From: Leptodactylus fallax
Taxonomy: Eukaryota; Chordata; Amphibia; Anura; Leptodactylidae
Direction of reading: 5' to 3'
NCBI GenBank assembly: GCA_947044405.1
Contig: CAMRHE010000330.1
Coordinates: 1,550,001-1,614,000 of the forward strand
Length of the DNA: 64,000 nt
Both the position numbers and the translations under genes were made by a program. How positions within the stretch are numbered: position 1 is the stretch's first letter; every line of letters starts with the position of its first letter. The notes beneath the pieces were generated by a model, which saw only the letters and a program-made list of their open reading frames with translations, made no database searches and had not been told where the DNA came from. Positions 12,940 to 24,528 of the stretch are shown here, piece after piece.

Positions 12940-13171
12940 AATACAAATTCTAACACTCCATTCAGTAGGACTATCAGCTGTGTATCCACCTGACTTCTGA
13001 ACAACACAACTGATAGTCCCAACCCCATTTATTAGGCAAGAAATCCCACTTATTAAACCTGACAGGGCACACCTGTGAAGTGAAAACCATTTCAGGTGAC
13101 TACCTCTTGAAGCTCATCAAGAGAATGCCAAGAGTGTGCAAAGCAGTAATCAAAGCAAAAGGTGGCTACTT

Positions 13172-13995
13172 TGACACATGAGGACCGCCCCAGGAAAGGA
13201 AGACCAAGATTCACCTCTGCTGCGGAGGATAAGTTCATCCGAGTCATCAGCCTCAGAAATCGCAGGTTAACAGCAGCTCAGATTAGAGACCAGGTCAATG
13301 CCACACAGAGTTCTAGCAGCAGACACATCTCTGCAACAACTGTTAAGAGGAGACTGTGTGCAGCAGGCCTTCATGGTAAAATAGCTGCTAGGAAACCACT
13401 GCTAAGGACAGGCGACAAGCAGAAAAGACTTGTTTGGGCTAAAGAACACAAGGAATAGACATTAGACCTGTGGAAATCTGTGCTTTGGTCTGATGAGTCC
13501 AAATTTGAGATCTTTGGTTCCAACCACCGTGTCTTTGTGTGACGCAGAAAAGGTGAACGAATGGACTCTACATGCCTGGTTCCCACCGTGAAGCATGGAG
13601 GAGGAGGTGTGATGGTGTGGGGGTGCTTTGCTGTTGACACTGTTGGGGATTTATTCAAAATTGAAGGAATACTGAACCAGCATGGTTACCACAGCATCTT
13701 GCGGCGGCATGCTATTCCATCCGGTTTGCGTTTAGTTGGACCATCATTTATTTTTCAACAGGACAATGACCCCAAACACACCTCCAGACTGTGTAAGGGC
13801 TATTTGACGAAGAAGGAGAGTGATGGGGTGCTACGCCAGATGACCTGGCCTCCACAGTCACCAGACCTGAACCCAATCGAGATGATTTGGGGTGAGCTGG
13901 ACCGCAGAGTGAAGGCAAAAGGGCCAACAAGTGCTAAGCATCTCAAAGCAGTAATCAAAGCAAAAGGTGGCTACTTTGAAGAACCTAGAATATAA
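13172..13995 (+). pseudogene. DD38E transposase, second copy, broken
   Basis: It begins at the HEDRPRKGRPR region, so about 50 N-terminal residues are missing. The frame shows TAG at 13456-13458 for Trp (KEWTLDLW), TGA at 13540-13542 for Arg (FVRRRKG), and an in-frame loss of 27 residues just before KAVIKAKGGYFEEPRI. Catalytic Asp, Asp and Glu motifs remain ([34 protein letters not shown]). It is more decayed than its partner and cannot be functional. Confidence 0.92.
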
Positions 13996-14158
13996 GACAT
14001 ATTTTCAGTTGTTTCACAGTTTTTTGTTAAGTATATAATTCCACATGTGTTAATTCATAGTTTTGATGCCTTCAGTGTGAATCTACAATTTTTATAGTCA
14101 TGAAAATACAGAAAACTCTTGGAATGAGAAGGTGTGTCCAAACTTTTGGTCTGTACTG

Positions 14159-14300
14159 TATATATATATATATATAGATAGATAGATATATTTATTTATG
14201 TATTATATATTTATAATAATATTATTATTATGTATCTATTTATATATTTATTTATGTATATATTATTTATATTATGTATCTATTTATATATTTATTTATT
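14159..14300. repeat. TA and TTTA simple repeats
   Basis: (TA)n, GATA and TTTATA units at the right border of the composite element. Confidence 0.9.
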
Positions 14301-14305
14301 ATGCT

Positions 14306-14358
14306 TACTCATATTCCACAGTGCTTTACAGAGATATTGTCAGCACTGTCCCAAGTAC
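14306..14358 (-). mobile_element. SINE 3' fragment
   Basis: CATATTCCACAGTGCTTTAC is the complement of the SINE tail at about 20005-20035 (GTAAAGTGCTGCGGAATATG), followed by the complement of GGGACAGTGAT. It is a short truncated copy. Confidence 0.6.
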
Positions 14359-14439
14359 AGTGTTGGAATTTTGCAGCAGCTTGCATTTACTAGCATGTGA
14401 TAAATTTTACATGAAGTTGCTGTAAGTGACCACTAAGGC

Positions 14440-14627
14440 AGAATTTCCACATCTGTATAATCATGGACAGCACTCCACCCTGCTTATTTATGGGTCGCAT
14501 GCTATCTGTGGTTGATCTGTTTCTCAACATTTTCTGTGAAAAGCACTGCGGGAAAAACCACAATGCTTTTCTGCTGCGGTTTTCCCCGCAGCGTTTTTTA
14601 GCTGCGTCCTGCTACGTGGGGCCTTAG
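14440..14627. repeat. family A MITE fragment
   Basis: Ends GCTGCGTCCTGCTACGTGGG GCCTTAG, the right end of family A, preceded by GCGGTTTTCCCCGCAGCG. The left end is not clear. Confidence 0.55.
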
Positions 14628-15181
14628 TTTTGCAGAAATGTCCTTTGCATTTTCTCTTAGCTCAAGATATCCTGAGATAAGTGGCAAAACCTTAAACAAG
14701 ATTAAAAAAAAAAATGAACAACTCATGTAATTACAAAAGCTAAAAGAGCAATCCAATTTTTTTTCAAAGCTGCCCATCTTTGACAAAACTTGTATTTTGA
14801 GCCAAACAAAGGTTTCAAATATCAGATCTGTATTGGAAAAACACATCTTGGAAAAACGCTAAGTCTAACTTCATACATAGTTTTGTCATGGCATTTTTTT
14901 CTTGAAAATAATAATGACATAATAAACACCTCTGTATTTTTATGAAATTTTTGCCCTTTGGTTTTTATTCATTTTATGCATTTTTTTTTCCTGGTGTTTT
15001 AAATTCCGATAATAAAATCAATAGGAAAATAGCAGAAAAAAATACCAAACCCAGAAAATGAATTAAAAAATAAAAAAAAACATCAAAGAAGCAAAAAACT
15101 CCATAGAATGTAAAAACAAAAAAGACACCCAAAAAAACACGGATGTAAGGTAATTTATATTTTATTTATTTATTTATTTTT
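14628..15181. other. non-coding DNA, nothing recognised
   Basis: A/T-rich with several A and T runs; no motif-bearing frame or element end. Confidence 0.5.
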
Positions 15182-18100
15182 TCCAAGATGGCGCCGCTGG
15201 AGTGGCAGCCTGTTAGAGCAGCTCTGAGACTCTCTCTCTTATTTTTCTTTCTTTGTCTTGTTTTTTATCTCTCTACTTAAGGGACTTTGCACTTTGAAGA
15301 AACACAAAGACTTGGAATCGGACCTTTGTGATACTTTTTTGTTTTTATCTGTCTTTTTGTTCTGCTTGAAATGGGAACTTTTGTGTCTGCAGACAATTCT
15401 TTTGTCTACTTCAGAGAGACACTTTTGCAGCTTAGAGACACAGCAGGGCTGCCTACCATTTGCCCACACATCCCCCGAGAGCTCTGGAGAAAGAAAAAGC
15501 GGGGGGAGGGGCTGCAGAGCTGGAACTCTTCAGAGGATTAAAAAGAGGCGTTACAGACCAGCTCTTTATGTGAGATCTCTTGCAAACAAGATGGACGAAC
15601 TAACAGCGCTCACCAGGCATCATCAAGAGTTTCGGGTGTGTAGCATGATGCTACTTACAGAGACTTGGCTCACTGAAGTTACTCCTGACCCTCTGGTCTC
15701 CTTGGATGGTTTTAAACTCCTTTGGGCAGATAGGACAAGGGAGAGCGGTAAGAGGAAAGGAGGAGGGCTGGCAATGTTTGTGAATAATTGATGGTGTAAT
15801 CCTAGGCACATTGTGATTAAGGAGCAAACTTGCTGTAAGGACATTGAACTATTAGCTGTGAGCATGAGACCCTTCTATCTACCAAGGGAACTATCGCATG
15901 TCATCGTGATAGCTGCATATGTCCCCCCCTCTGCGAAAGCTGACGCTGCCTGCGAGGTCCTACAAGCCACACTGAGCCATTTACAGTTGAAACACCCCCA
16001 GGCTCTCTTTCTTGTGTCGGGTGATTTCAACCATGGCTTTCCATCATCCACACTGCCCAGTTTCACACAGTATGTAACCTGCCACACAAGAGACAACAAA
16101 ACACTGGACTTGTTCTTTGCCAACGCGAGGGAGGCATATAACTCATCAGCCCTACCACCCCTGGGAAGATCAGATCACAATCTAGTGCATCTCCGACCTG
16201 TGTACAAGCCACTTGTACATAGAGAACCAGCTGTCACCCGCACAGTGAGGATATGGTCCGAGGAGAGTGATGAGGCTCTGAGTGATTGTTTTGACACAAC
16301 CACATGGGAAGTTCAGCAGGATTCTTATGGAGAAGATATAGAAGGACTCACACACTGCATAACGGACTACATTAATTTTTGTGTGGACAACACAGTACCC
16401 ACAAAAGTGGTGAGGTGCTTCTCCAATAACAAACCATGGATTAACTCTGATATAAAAACACTACTTAAGGAGAAAAAGATGGCATTCAGGACAAGAGATA
16501 AGAAGGGGTTGAGGGAAGTACAAAAGGAGCTGAGGCATCAAATCAGGCAGGGAAAAGCCAGTTATAAGGAAAAAATGGAAAAGCAAATGGAAAGAAAAGA
16601 CATAAGGGGGGTCTGGGAGGGGCTTAAGTCAATTTCGGGTCATAAACAGTCTGTCTGCCAGATTGAGGCAGATGTTAATTGGCTTAATGAACTAAACCTA
16701 TTCTTCAACAGATTTGATCACACTCCAGATCCTCCCACCCCAGCATGTCCTTCAGCTCCCCCCACCACAATGACATCACCCCATGCGGCTACTTCCCAAC
16801 AGACCAGTAAATCCAGAAATAAGTCTTTATCTGACCACAGTCTGACCTTCACACGGGCCCAGGTGAGGAAGGACATGAAAAAGATCAAGGCGAGGAAAGT
16901 CGCAGGGCCAGATGACATCAGTGCAAGGCTAATTAAGACTTGTGGGGACCAGCTGTGTGGTATAATTACATATATGTATAATATGAGCCTGAGGCAGGAA
17001 ATAGTCCCTGAATTATGGAAATCTTCTTGTGTGGTACCAGTTCCAAAGAAACCTCACCCTATGGACCTCAATGACTACAGACCCGTAGCACTGACATCCC
17101 ACCTGATGAAGATCTTAGAGAGATTGGTTCTCACACATCTCCACCCTCTAGTGAGCCCCGCTATGGACCCTCTCCAGTTTGCTTATCGGCCGGGCATTGG
17201 GGTAGATGATGCCATCATCCACCTTCTGCCCAGGGCTCTGTCTCACCTGGAGAAACCAGGGAACACGGTGAGAATAATGTTCTTTGATTTCTCCAGTGCT
17301 TTTAACACCATACAGCCCAGGTTACTGAGGGACAAGCTGGGCCTTGCTGGAGTGGACCACCACCTCTCCAACTGGATCCTAGACTACCTCACAAATCGAC
17401 CTCAATAAGTGAGAGCCCAAGACTGTGTGTCAGGTACCGTGATCTGTAATACGGGGGCACCTCAGGGTACGGTTCTCGCCCCTTTCCTCTTCACACTGTA
17501 CACTTCAGATTTTAGGTGCAACTCATCTAGCTGCTATCTACAGAAGTATTCTGACGACTCTGCAATAGTAGGCCTCATCACAGACGATGATGACAGGGAG
17601 TACAGAGAACTGAACCGGGATTTTGTGGACTGGTGCCACCGGAACCACCTGAAGATTAATGCGGGGAAGACCAAGGAGATGGTGGTGGACTTCCGTAAAG
17701 GCAGATGCCCTCCTAAACCAGTGGACATCCTGGGGACGGGCATCGAGATTGTCAACACCTATAAGTACCTGGGTTTGCTCCTTAATAATAAGCTGGACTG
17801 GGCAGATCATATGGAGGTCCTGTACAGGAAGGGCCACAGCAGGCTCTACCTGTTTAGGAGACTGAGAGCCTTTGAAATCCGGGGGGCACCTCTTAGGACT
17901 TTCTTCAACTCGATAGTGGCATCAGCCATCTTCTTTGGAGTGGCCTGCTGGGGGAGCAGTATATCAACCAGGGACAGAAATAAACTTGACAAGCTGATTA
18001 GAAGGGCCTACTCTGTCCTGGGGAGCCCACTGGACCCAGTGCAGGTGGTGGGTGACAGAAGGATACTGTCCGTGGTGAGCTCCATGCAGAAGAAGAAGTC

Positions 18101-18465
18101 CCATCCCATGCATGAGACTGTGATCGCGCTGGGCAGTACTGTCAGTGACCGACTTCTCCACCCTAAGTGTGAGAAGGAGCGCTATCGGAAGTCTTTCCTC
18201 CCCACCGCGGTTAGGCTGTACAACCAACACCGACCTAAGCGGAGATCATTACACACAGAGAACTGAAATATCTCTCTGCCTGTTAAATCCCCCCCCCCCC
18301 TCTGCTACGTCCTATCTGTCTGTCTGCTATTAATGTAATGCCTCTCACCTCGAACATTCCTGTACATGTTGTATTTGTATTTGTATCTGCTTATCTTTGC
18401 TGCTGTAACACACTGAATTTCCCCATTGTGGGACCATTAAAGGACTATTATTATTATTTTTTTTT
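15182..18465 (+). mobile_element. CR1/L2-group LINE, near full length
   Basis: The element starts near CCAAGATGGCGCCGCTGG and ends with GAATTTCCCCATTGTGGGAC, then CATTAAAGGACTATT and ATT repeats, the kind of 3' tail seen in the L2/CR1/Rex1 group. It encodes an endonuclease and reverse transcriptase in a single frame with two stops. No target duplication was recognised because both flanks are T- and A-rich. There is no separate ORF1; the 5' part may be shortened. Confidence 0.85.
15258..18266 (+). pseudogene. LINE endonuclease/reverse transcriptase, two stops
   Basis: One continuous frame is broken only by TGA at 15789-15791 and TAA at 17406-17408. The upstream limit of the open frame is given as the start because the true start is unclear; homology begins near SLANKMDEL (15570). 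Endonuclease motifs are LTETWL, SGDFNHGF and GRSDHNLV. Reverse transcriptase motifs are VPVPKKPHPMDLNDYRPVAL, QFAYRPGIG, FFDFSSAFNTIQP, GAPQGTVLAPFLF and YSDDSAIVG (the catalytic F/YADD box with Ser for Ala), then INAGKTKEMVVDF. The C-terminal part (FFGVACWGSSIS) is as in this group. The protein would nick DNA and prime reverse transcription of its own RNA. The two stops inactivate it. Confidence 0.9.
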
Positions 18466-18546
18466 TTTTAATTGAATTACCTGAGTTTTTATGGTAAAAA
18501 AAAAAAAAAAAAAACACAAAAAAAGTTTGTGTAAAACCAGCCTTGG
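18466..18546. other. A-rich spacer
   Basis: T and A runs between the LINE tail and a MITE; nothing else seen. Confidence 0.6.
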
Positions 18547-18778
18547 ACTAAGGCCCTCTTCACATCTGCGTTCGGGTTTCCATTCGGGGAGTCTGCTTGG
18601 GGATCCCCCGAACGGAAACCTATACGCATAAAAAAGCAGTTTACCTGGGAAACCCGCGGACCCCATAGACTATAATGGAGTCCATGTGGTTTCCGCAGTT
18701 TTTTTTTGCGTTTAGGTTTTTTATGCATATAGGTTTCCGTTTGGGGGGTCCCGAACGCAGATGTGAACTGGGCCTAAG
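18547..18778. repeat. palindromic MITE, family B
   Basis: Opens CTAAGGCCCTCTTCACATCT and closes AGATGTGAACTGGGCCTAAG, with a second inverted layer GGTTTCCATTCGGGG against TTTGGGGGGTCCC. The 232-bp unit folds on itself almost fully. No coding capacity. Confidence 0.8.
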
Positions 18779-18959
18779 GCCACATGTTGGGAAAACACAA
18801 TGTTTTTGGCAAACCGGTGAAGTAACAGCAAAGTGAATGAGATTTTGGTTAATCTCATACATATATTGTGGAAATATTAATTTTATCTATGGAATCGCTA
18901 GCATTTTTCCTATATATTTAATATGAGGAGAAAAACCACATCAAAAACTGAATGAAAAA

Positions 18960-19030
18960 TGTTGCAGAAAAAAACGTCCTACATTTGCGATGAATTTTTT
19001 AGTTCTGCGTTTTGCTATGTGGTGCCTTAG
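18960..19030. repeat. family A MITE fragment
   Basis: Ends CTATGTGGTGCCTTAG, the right end of family A; only about 70 bp recognisable. Confidence 0.45.
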
Positions 19031-19257
19031 CCTTAGAGATTTATGCAAATTTAAGTGGGATGTGTACTTTCCTGTCAGCTACAATGTTAAAGACACACAT
19101 TGTTCCTACCAACTATGTCACACTCTTATTTCTCTACAATCTATCAATTTATAGCATGTAATCTATTTTCACTTCTCCTCACACTATACTACTATCTATC
19201 TGACTATATTTTGTTATAATATCTCAGACTCTTAATTCTCTGTCTGACGTCTTAACT

Positions 19258-19591
19258 TGTATCCCACATAACAGCAGCATAAAATGGCGGCTTTTACAGT
19301 CCCTGCAAAGTGGATAGAATTCTAGCGAATTCCATCCACACATTGCAGGAAAAAAAAACCCTCAGCAGAAATTCTTCGATTTCCAAAACCGTTGCGTTTT
19401 TGGAAATTACAACATGTCAATTATACTTACAGAAACGCAGTTTTTCTATAGGTATAACTGAAGCAGAAATTCCGCAGAGGAAAACTTTGCAGACTTTCTG
19501 TGAAAATTGCTGCAGGAAAAATTGAGATGCGTTTCTGCTGAGGTTTTTCCCGCAGTGCCTTTTTGCTACGGCCCGCTACGTGGGGCCTTAG
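19258..19591. repeat. family A MITE
   Basis: Contains GCAAAGTGGATAGAATTCTA, CAAAACCGTTGCGTTTTTGG, TATAGGTATAACTG and the right end GCTACGTGGGGCCTTAG. The order matches the complement of 30238-30547. Confidence 0.7.
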
Positions 19592-19801
19592 CTTTAAAGT
19601 GGTTGTAACTCATCCCCTGACCTCACACTTGATTGTCTGAGGGCATTCTTACAAGGCCTTATGAGAAGCCAGTCTGGGCCTCGGTCATGTGATCCTCTTT
19701 TTTCTTAATCTTGCTCTGACGTATACAATGGTGGGCGCTATTTGGAGTGATTTTGAGTCAGAAACTTTTGGGGAATTTGGACTAAATGCAGATCATTCAC
19801 G

Positions 19802-20052
19802 GGTATCACGGTGGCTCAGTGGTTAGCACTGTAACCTTGCAGCGCTGGAGTTCTGGCTTCAAATCCGACTAAGGACAATATCTCCGAGGAGTTTGTATGT
19901 TTTTCTTGTATTTGCGTGGGCTTACTCCTGTTTCTTCCCACTCTCTAAAAACATACTGATAGGAAATGTAGATTGTGAGCCCTATATGGGACAGTGATTG
20001 CCAAACATTTGTAAAGTGCTGCGGAATATGATGGCGCTATACAGTATAAGTA
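19802..20052 (+). mobile_element. tRNA-derived SINE
   Basis: An A-box match TGGCTCAGTGG (19812-19822) and a degenerate B-box GGCTTCAAATCC (about 19856) are spaced as in a tRNA-type RNA polymerase III promoter. A central region with GAGTTTGTATG and GCGTGGGCTTACTCC follows, then a tail GTAAAGTGCTGCGGAATATG and GGCGCTATAC. This resembles the widespread vertebrate SINE with a conserved central domain (V-SINE-like, from memory). Truncated tails of the same element lie at 14306-14358 (minus) and 55552-55632 (plus). Confidence 0.75.
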
Positions 20053-22030
20053 AGAAAAAAATAAATCATTCTGGGTCAATTCACACATCAATAAAAATTT
20101 CGATTTCCCTAGCCCTCTTACTATAATGAGATAACTCTGCTGATCTCTCCCATTCTATACAGCAAAGCTGAACAGTGAACTGGAGAATGTATATGCAGGA
20201 ATGGCCAACTGCAACACTGGAACAACATTTTAAAGGGCATAAAATAAAATTAACACTGAGAACACAAATATGTTTATAATAAAAAGTGTTTAGAGGAAGT
20301 CATTGTCTGTATTCCCTTTAAGACATGCAGCATTTTAAAGAGTACAGAACAAAGATCACATCGCATTGCCAGCTGCACCTCTTTATAGACAAATAATTCA
20401 AAGTAATAAACATTTTTGTATGGGAACACTACCACCTATCGTCTTCCTTACATAAACCACAAATCATTTTCTGCAGTTTCCACGGCAAAATATCATTAGT
20501 CAACTAGAGAGCTATACATAAATCATATTAACTCTTACAGCCTCGCAAACACTGGTTTAAAGATTGGAGAGGCTTATAAGTACTGCATATAATACACAGG
20601 CCTGCTCAGGTTCCTTAGGATGATCCTCAAAGCAGCTAGTAGGTACACGATAAAATGAGGAGCTGCAAATTTTAATGTCCATGTTCACATTGCGTAAATA
20701 CGTAGGTTAAAGTGAAGGCTCAGGTTTTATCTTCATGTCATTTTAAGGCCCAGAGTTATAGGTGGAATAATTTCTTGAAGGGGTTTCCACACAGAATAAA
20801 GGTTATGTTTTATATTGGTGGGGGTCTAAATGCTGAGACCCCCTCATCTGAATGGAGCAGTAGTTGAGCAGAATCACTGCCGCTTTGTTCATTTCTGTGG
20901 TACCACCATATATAACTTCCAACGGAGCACTATACTCCAGCTGTTTCTAGCAATTCCATACCATCTGCCTGAACTGCTGCAAAGTAGCTCCACGCTCTTG
21001 GAATAGATAGTCGCAACGATCTTCCACTTTTTCCTTGTAAATAAGTGATAAGTTGCTTCATGGGAAAACCTCTTCAATATGTCTTTATAGTGGTCGGAGC
21101 TGTTTTTCTAATGCAGATTCAAAACATAATATTCAGGTTGCCTATATTGACCACTAGGGGCAATTTAGGAAGTTATTGCTTATGTCTTACTATTGAGTTC
21201 CATGTTTTAATAGTAACTCGAAAGTTGTAAGCTCCATCCAGCCCCTACTTGCCAATATTTGTTCAGAGTGAGGCCAACGCCCCACAAAAGGTTCACGCTT
21301 GGAAGCACACCCCTTAATTGCCTTTATATGCCCCTTTTTGTATAGCTATTTCCCTTTTTTTGGAACGTGGCTGGCAAATAAAATGTCCAAGTCACTTATT
21401 AAATGACTGCTAACCCGGTAAATGCAGGGACAGGTCCAGGAGCTTTGTCACTCTTCCAGGACTATGGGAGATCACCCCAATTTTCAGGAGCTTCCTGTAC
21501 ATGTACAGGGACCCAAAATTGTATGTTTCGGATCTGCAAAAGGTCTAAGCAGGGGGTTGGAAAACTGACTATTGTAAATATATGTTAAGAAAGTCTCTTC
21601 TTGCACACAACTTCCACAAAATGAGCAGGGAGGAAGAGATCACCTGTGTACTACCTCCTCCTAGCACATGAAGGAAAAGACCTACTATTCTTCACATACC
21701 TGCAATTTTTTTTGCCATTTAAAATGGAAGCATTGAGGCAGGTGTTTCTGTAGAAGAGTATTTTACGTTCTCTTCAGAATTGGTGGAGGTATTCTGAGAC
21801 ATTACGGTCACATGACCATATTTGTAGAGGTCCTAAACTTAGGGAATAGACTTCCAAGAAGATAAGAAGTTACAAACCTGTGAAGTTCTGAATATGGGCA
21901 TTATGAGACGTTAGACTGTTATACTATTTGAGTCGTGTGTCTGTGTTCTGAGATGTGCTTTGTTTATATAAGTAATTGTCCTGCTGTCAGTGACTACAGT
22001 ATAAGTCTGTTCTTGTTAGGTGTTAGGGAA
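20053..22030. other. non-coding DNA, weak repeat traces only
   Basis: No motif-bearing frame. 20760-20900 (AAGGGGTTTCCACACAGAAT, GGGGGTCTAAATGCTGAGAC) resembles the interior of dispersed frog-type MITEs but has no clear paired end. Confidence 0.5.
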
Positions 22031-23643
22031 TATCAGTGAATGTTAAAGTGGCCATATACCTTAATGTAAGGTTGGTTGATCTCTCTGATCTCATCGACAC
22101 TGACCAACCGTCTACAAAGTATTGGAGTATTGGATGCTCAACCAATATTTGTCAAGGAAAGAAGGAGTGGGCACAATAAGACCAAATGTACATGTGTATG
22201 GGAGGAAAGGTCAGAAGTAACAGTTGTGAGCTGAGTTGGTGTTTGGCCAACAGCTCTTGAATGTGTACAGGTTCAGACTGTCCCATATGGGAGCAGGTAA
22301 TTCCCTTGTGGACCCTTGACTGTGGGGACTCATGGGTGCCTAGGTCTCCATCCTCTGTAAGAATTCTGTGCACCATTCTTACAGACGTCAGAGAGCTAAT
22401 GCACTACATAGAGATAGCCAACATGCAGCATCTCACACCACATATGTTCCCACATAACAAATTGGATATAATATTTAACAAATTATCCAATTTATTATAT
22501 ATAGCTGCATTTGGTGTCTATATGGTGGGCCCCCGCATGAATTCTACTGGTGGGCCTTAGGCAACCCAGTCGACACTGAGTTTACATGGCCACCTTTAGT
22601 GACTATAAGCCAGTCCCTGAATATTCACATATCAGTGACAATTCAAATGAGTTTTTGTACCTCCAGTTGTTACACTTTTGGCAGGAGAATAGCCATACAC
22701 ATAAAACTTTTATGGAAATCTGTAACCTAGTTTTCTATTTTTTACCAATACAAGAATCTAGTTTGAAACACTCAGCTTCTCATATATTATTATTTTTTTT
22801 TCTTTTTATACGTTTTTTATTGTTTTCTCTACAAAATTACAGCAACGCCAAGAAAGTAATAACATAACCTACAATATGGTGCTTGCTGCTGTGCTGTCCC
22901 TCCAGTCTGCCACTTGTTCAGATTAGCTGCTATGTATAAGCACAAACTATTACAGGCGTACAATAAATTCAATGCATGGAAGGCTGATTTTTATTCTAGA
23001 AAAGATTATGAAATGACTTCTGGTCCCTTTTATGGTACATACAGTTTTAAAATTCACTTTTTACAAAGTAAATGTATCACCTATCCACAAGACAGATAGG
23101 AAATGTAGGAAGGGGACCCTAGCTTGCCCACAATTCAAACTCCTCCTCACTATGGCCCCAGTACCCCTGTTCTTGTGATCATGGGTGTCACACCAGTCTG
23201 ATCTCCACATTCCCTCCATAGACATAGGGCCAATCTAATATTTTAAATTAAGGCTACTAAAACCTAATTCGTATGGGTATGTTTTTGGTTTGTGTGCTAT
23301 CTGTGTGTATGCAATATTCTGAATTGGCTACTATAAAATCTTCTGCTTCCATCTCTGTCCCTTGTAGGTTCTGGTACTGGAGGTGGTTCCGAACAGCTGA
23401 TCGGTGTGGGACTTGGGTGTTGTACCACCACAAATCTGATACTCATTTTCTTTCCTAAGGATAGGCCACCACTATTAAAAACTGGGCAGAGAACTAGAAA
23501 ACCTCTTTAAGACCCCCTCCTTTTCCACTAAACCCTAGTTGTAGTTTTGAAGTTTTGTAGAATTTAGAACTTTTTTGAAGCAAAATCAAAATCAGCACCA
23601 AATTCCTCAGTGTGAATGTACCCTTAGACAGTAAATCCCATAT
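22031..23643. other. non-coding DNA with degraded repeats
   Basis: 22040-22390 begins TAAAGTGGCCATATACCTTA, a style seen in short interspersed repeats, without a paired end. 22500-22570 (GGTGGGCCCCCGCATG, GGTGGGCCTTAGGC) and 23030-23510 (ACCTATCCACAAGACAGATA against TCCTAAGGATAGG) are further weak repeat traces. No gene seen. Confidence 0.45.
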
Positions 23644-24528
23644 GCCCATATGTGTTTAATGTCACACGACCAAGTTTCAACAGTATGCCTGGAGAGGGAC
23701 TTCTAGCAGTATAGTTTTCTATGCTGCTAGGAGTCCCTGCCTCGCAGTGACATTGTAACGTCTCTGCCTGTTCGGGTATCTGCGCCACCCTCCGCTTGCA
23801 TGCTGTGGCGCAGGAGTCATGTTCAGTTTGATTCCTTGCTTAAGGTTCTTGTTGCTCAGTCTAAACACTGTCCTAGTACTACTTCTCTGTAATTAAATTT
23901 CAGCCACACCCGTCTCCTGCACCTTGTTTCTTTCTGCTCCTCGGATAGTTAATCTTGGCCTTGCCTGTGTGATTTACAGCCTGTCTACCAATCAAGTCTG
24001 GGGCAGGTCCTGGACGTCCTATAAACAGGTCATCAGCTCACACATGGCCGCTGGCTATTGTGACTCTGTCCTGTGTCCTTGTCCTTGCTAAGCTGTTCCT
24101 TTGCTATTGTATTGTATTACTCACCTCTGACCTTTGGCTTCCTTGTGAATACTCTTTTGGATTATGATTTGGTACTGCTTTTTCTCTCTGGTTTTGACCC
24201 TTGGCTTGCTGACTCCTCTTCTGTGTTGTTAGTCTTGTCTTAGTCTTCAGAGAAGAGCTGTCAGCTGTCGCCTAGGACAGTCAGACAATCAGGCAGGGAC
24301 AGGGGCTGGGTTTAGTTTAGAGCTCACTGTCTGCCATTCCCTTCTTTCCTTGTTTCTGCAGCAGCACTGCGGAATTGCTCAACTAGGAATTCCCTTACAG
24401 ACATACCGTTCTGTGCTATAATCGGAACTGGACAGTATGTTGCTGCAAGGCAGGGAGTCCTAGCAGCATAGATAACTATACTGCTAGGAATCCCTTTCCT
24501 AGCATACTGTTCAGGCCCGTAAATATGG
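23644..24528. mobile_element. palindromic MITE interrupted by an LTR
   Basis: The left arm 23644-23753 (CAGTATGCCTGGAGAGGGAC, CTAGCAGTATAGTTTTCTAT, GCTAGGAGTCCCTGCCTCGC) is the inverse of the right arm, about 24405-24528 (GGCAGGGAGTCCTAGCAGCA, CTATACTGCTAGGAATCCCT, CCTAGCATACTG). The arms are separated by the LTR at 23754-24399; the rest would be about 0.24 kb. Confidence 0.78.
23754..24399 (+). mobile_element. solo LTR inside a MITE
   Basis: The 646-bp block starts TGTAACGTCTCTGCC and ends AATTCCCTTACA, with tips TGTAA/TTACA. GACAT stands on both sides (23749-23753 and 24400-24404), a 5-bp target duplication. CCTATAAACAGG near 24019 could be a TATA box, favouring the + orientation. No internal region or second LTR, so it is read as a solo LTR. 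It is unlike the LTR at 7235-8062. Confidence 0.78.

Larger units (their letters stand above)
11724..14158. mobile_element. head-to-head pair of DD38E Tc1-type elements
   Basis: The outer ends 11724-11938 and 13944-14158 are inverted copies, and I see one mismatch in 215 bp. TA flanks are at 11722-11723 and 14159-14160. Inside are two transposase genes with 5' ends facing: a near-complete one on the minus strand and one on the plus strand lacking its N-terminus. The inner end of the first element breaks off near 13171, in the middle of its own inverted repeat (GGCTACTTTGA), and joins the second at CACATGAGGACCGCC. The unit is 2435 bp with intact outer ends. The DD38E spacing matches the Intruder family as I remember it. 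Confidence 0.88.

Noticed and set aside
22790..22870. Possible 3' end of a minus-strand L1 (T-rich, TACGTTTTTTATTG)
   Set aside because: No recognisable ORF2 or 3' UTR match to the L1 at 58060-63838; the T-richness alone is not enough.
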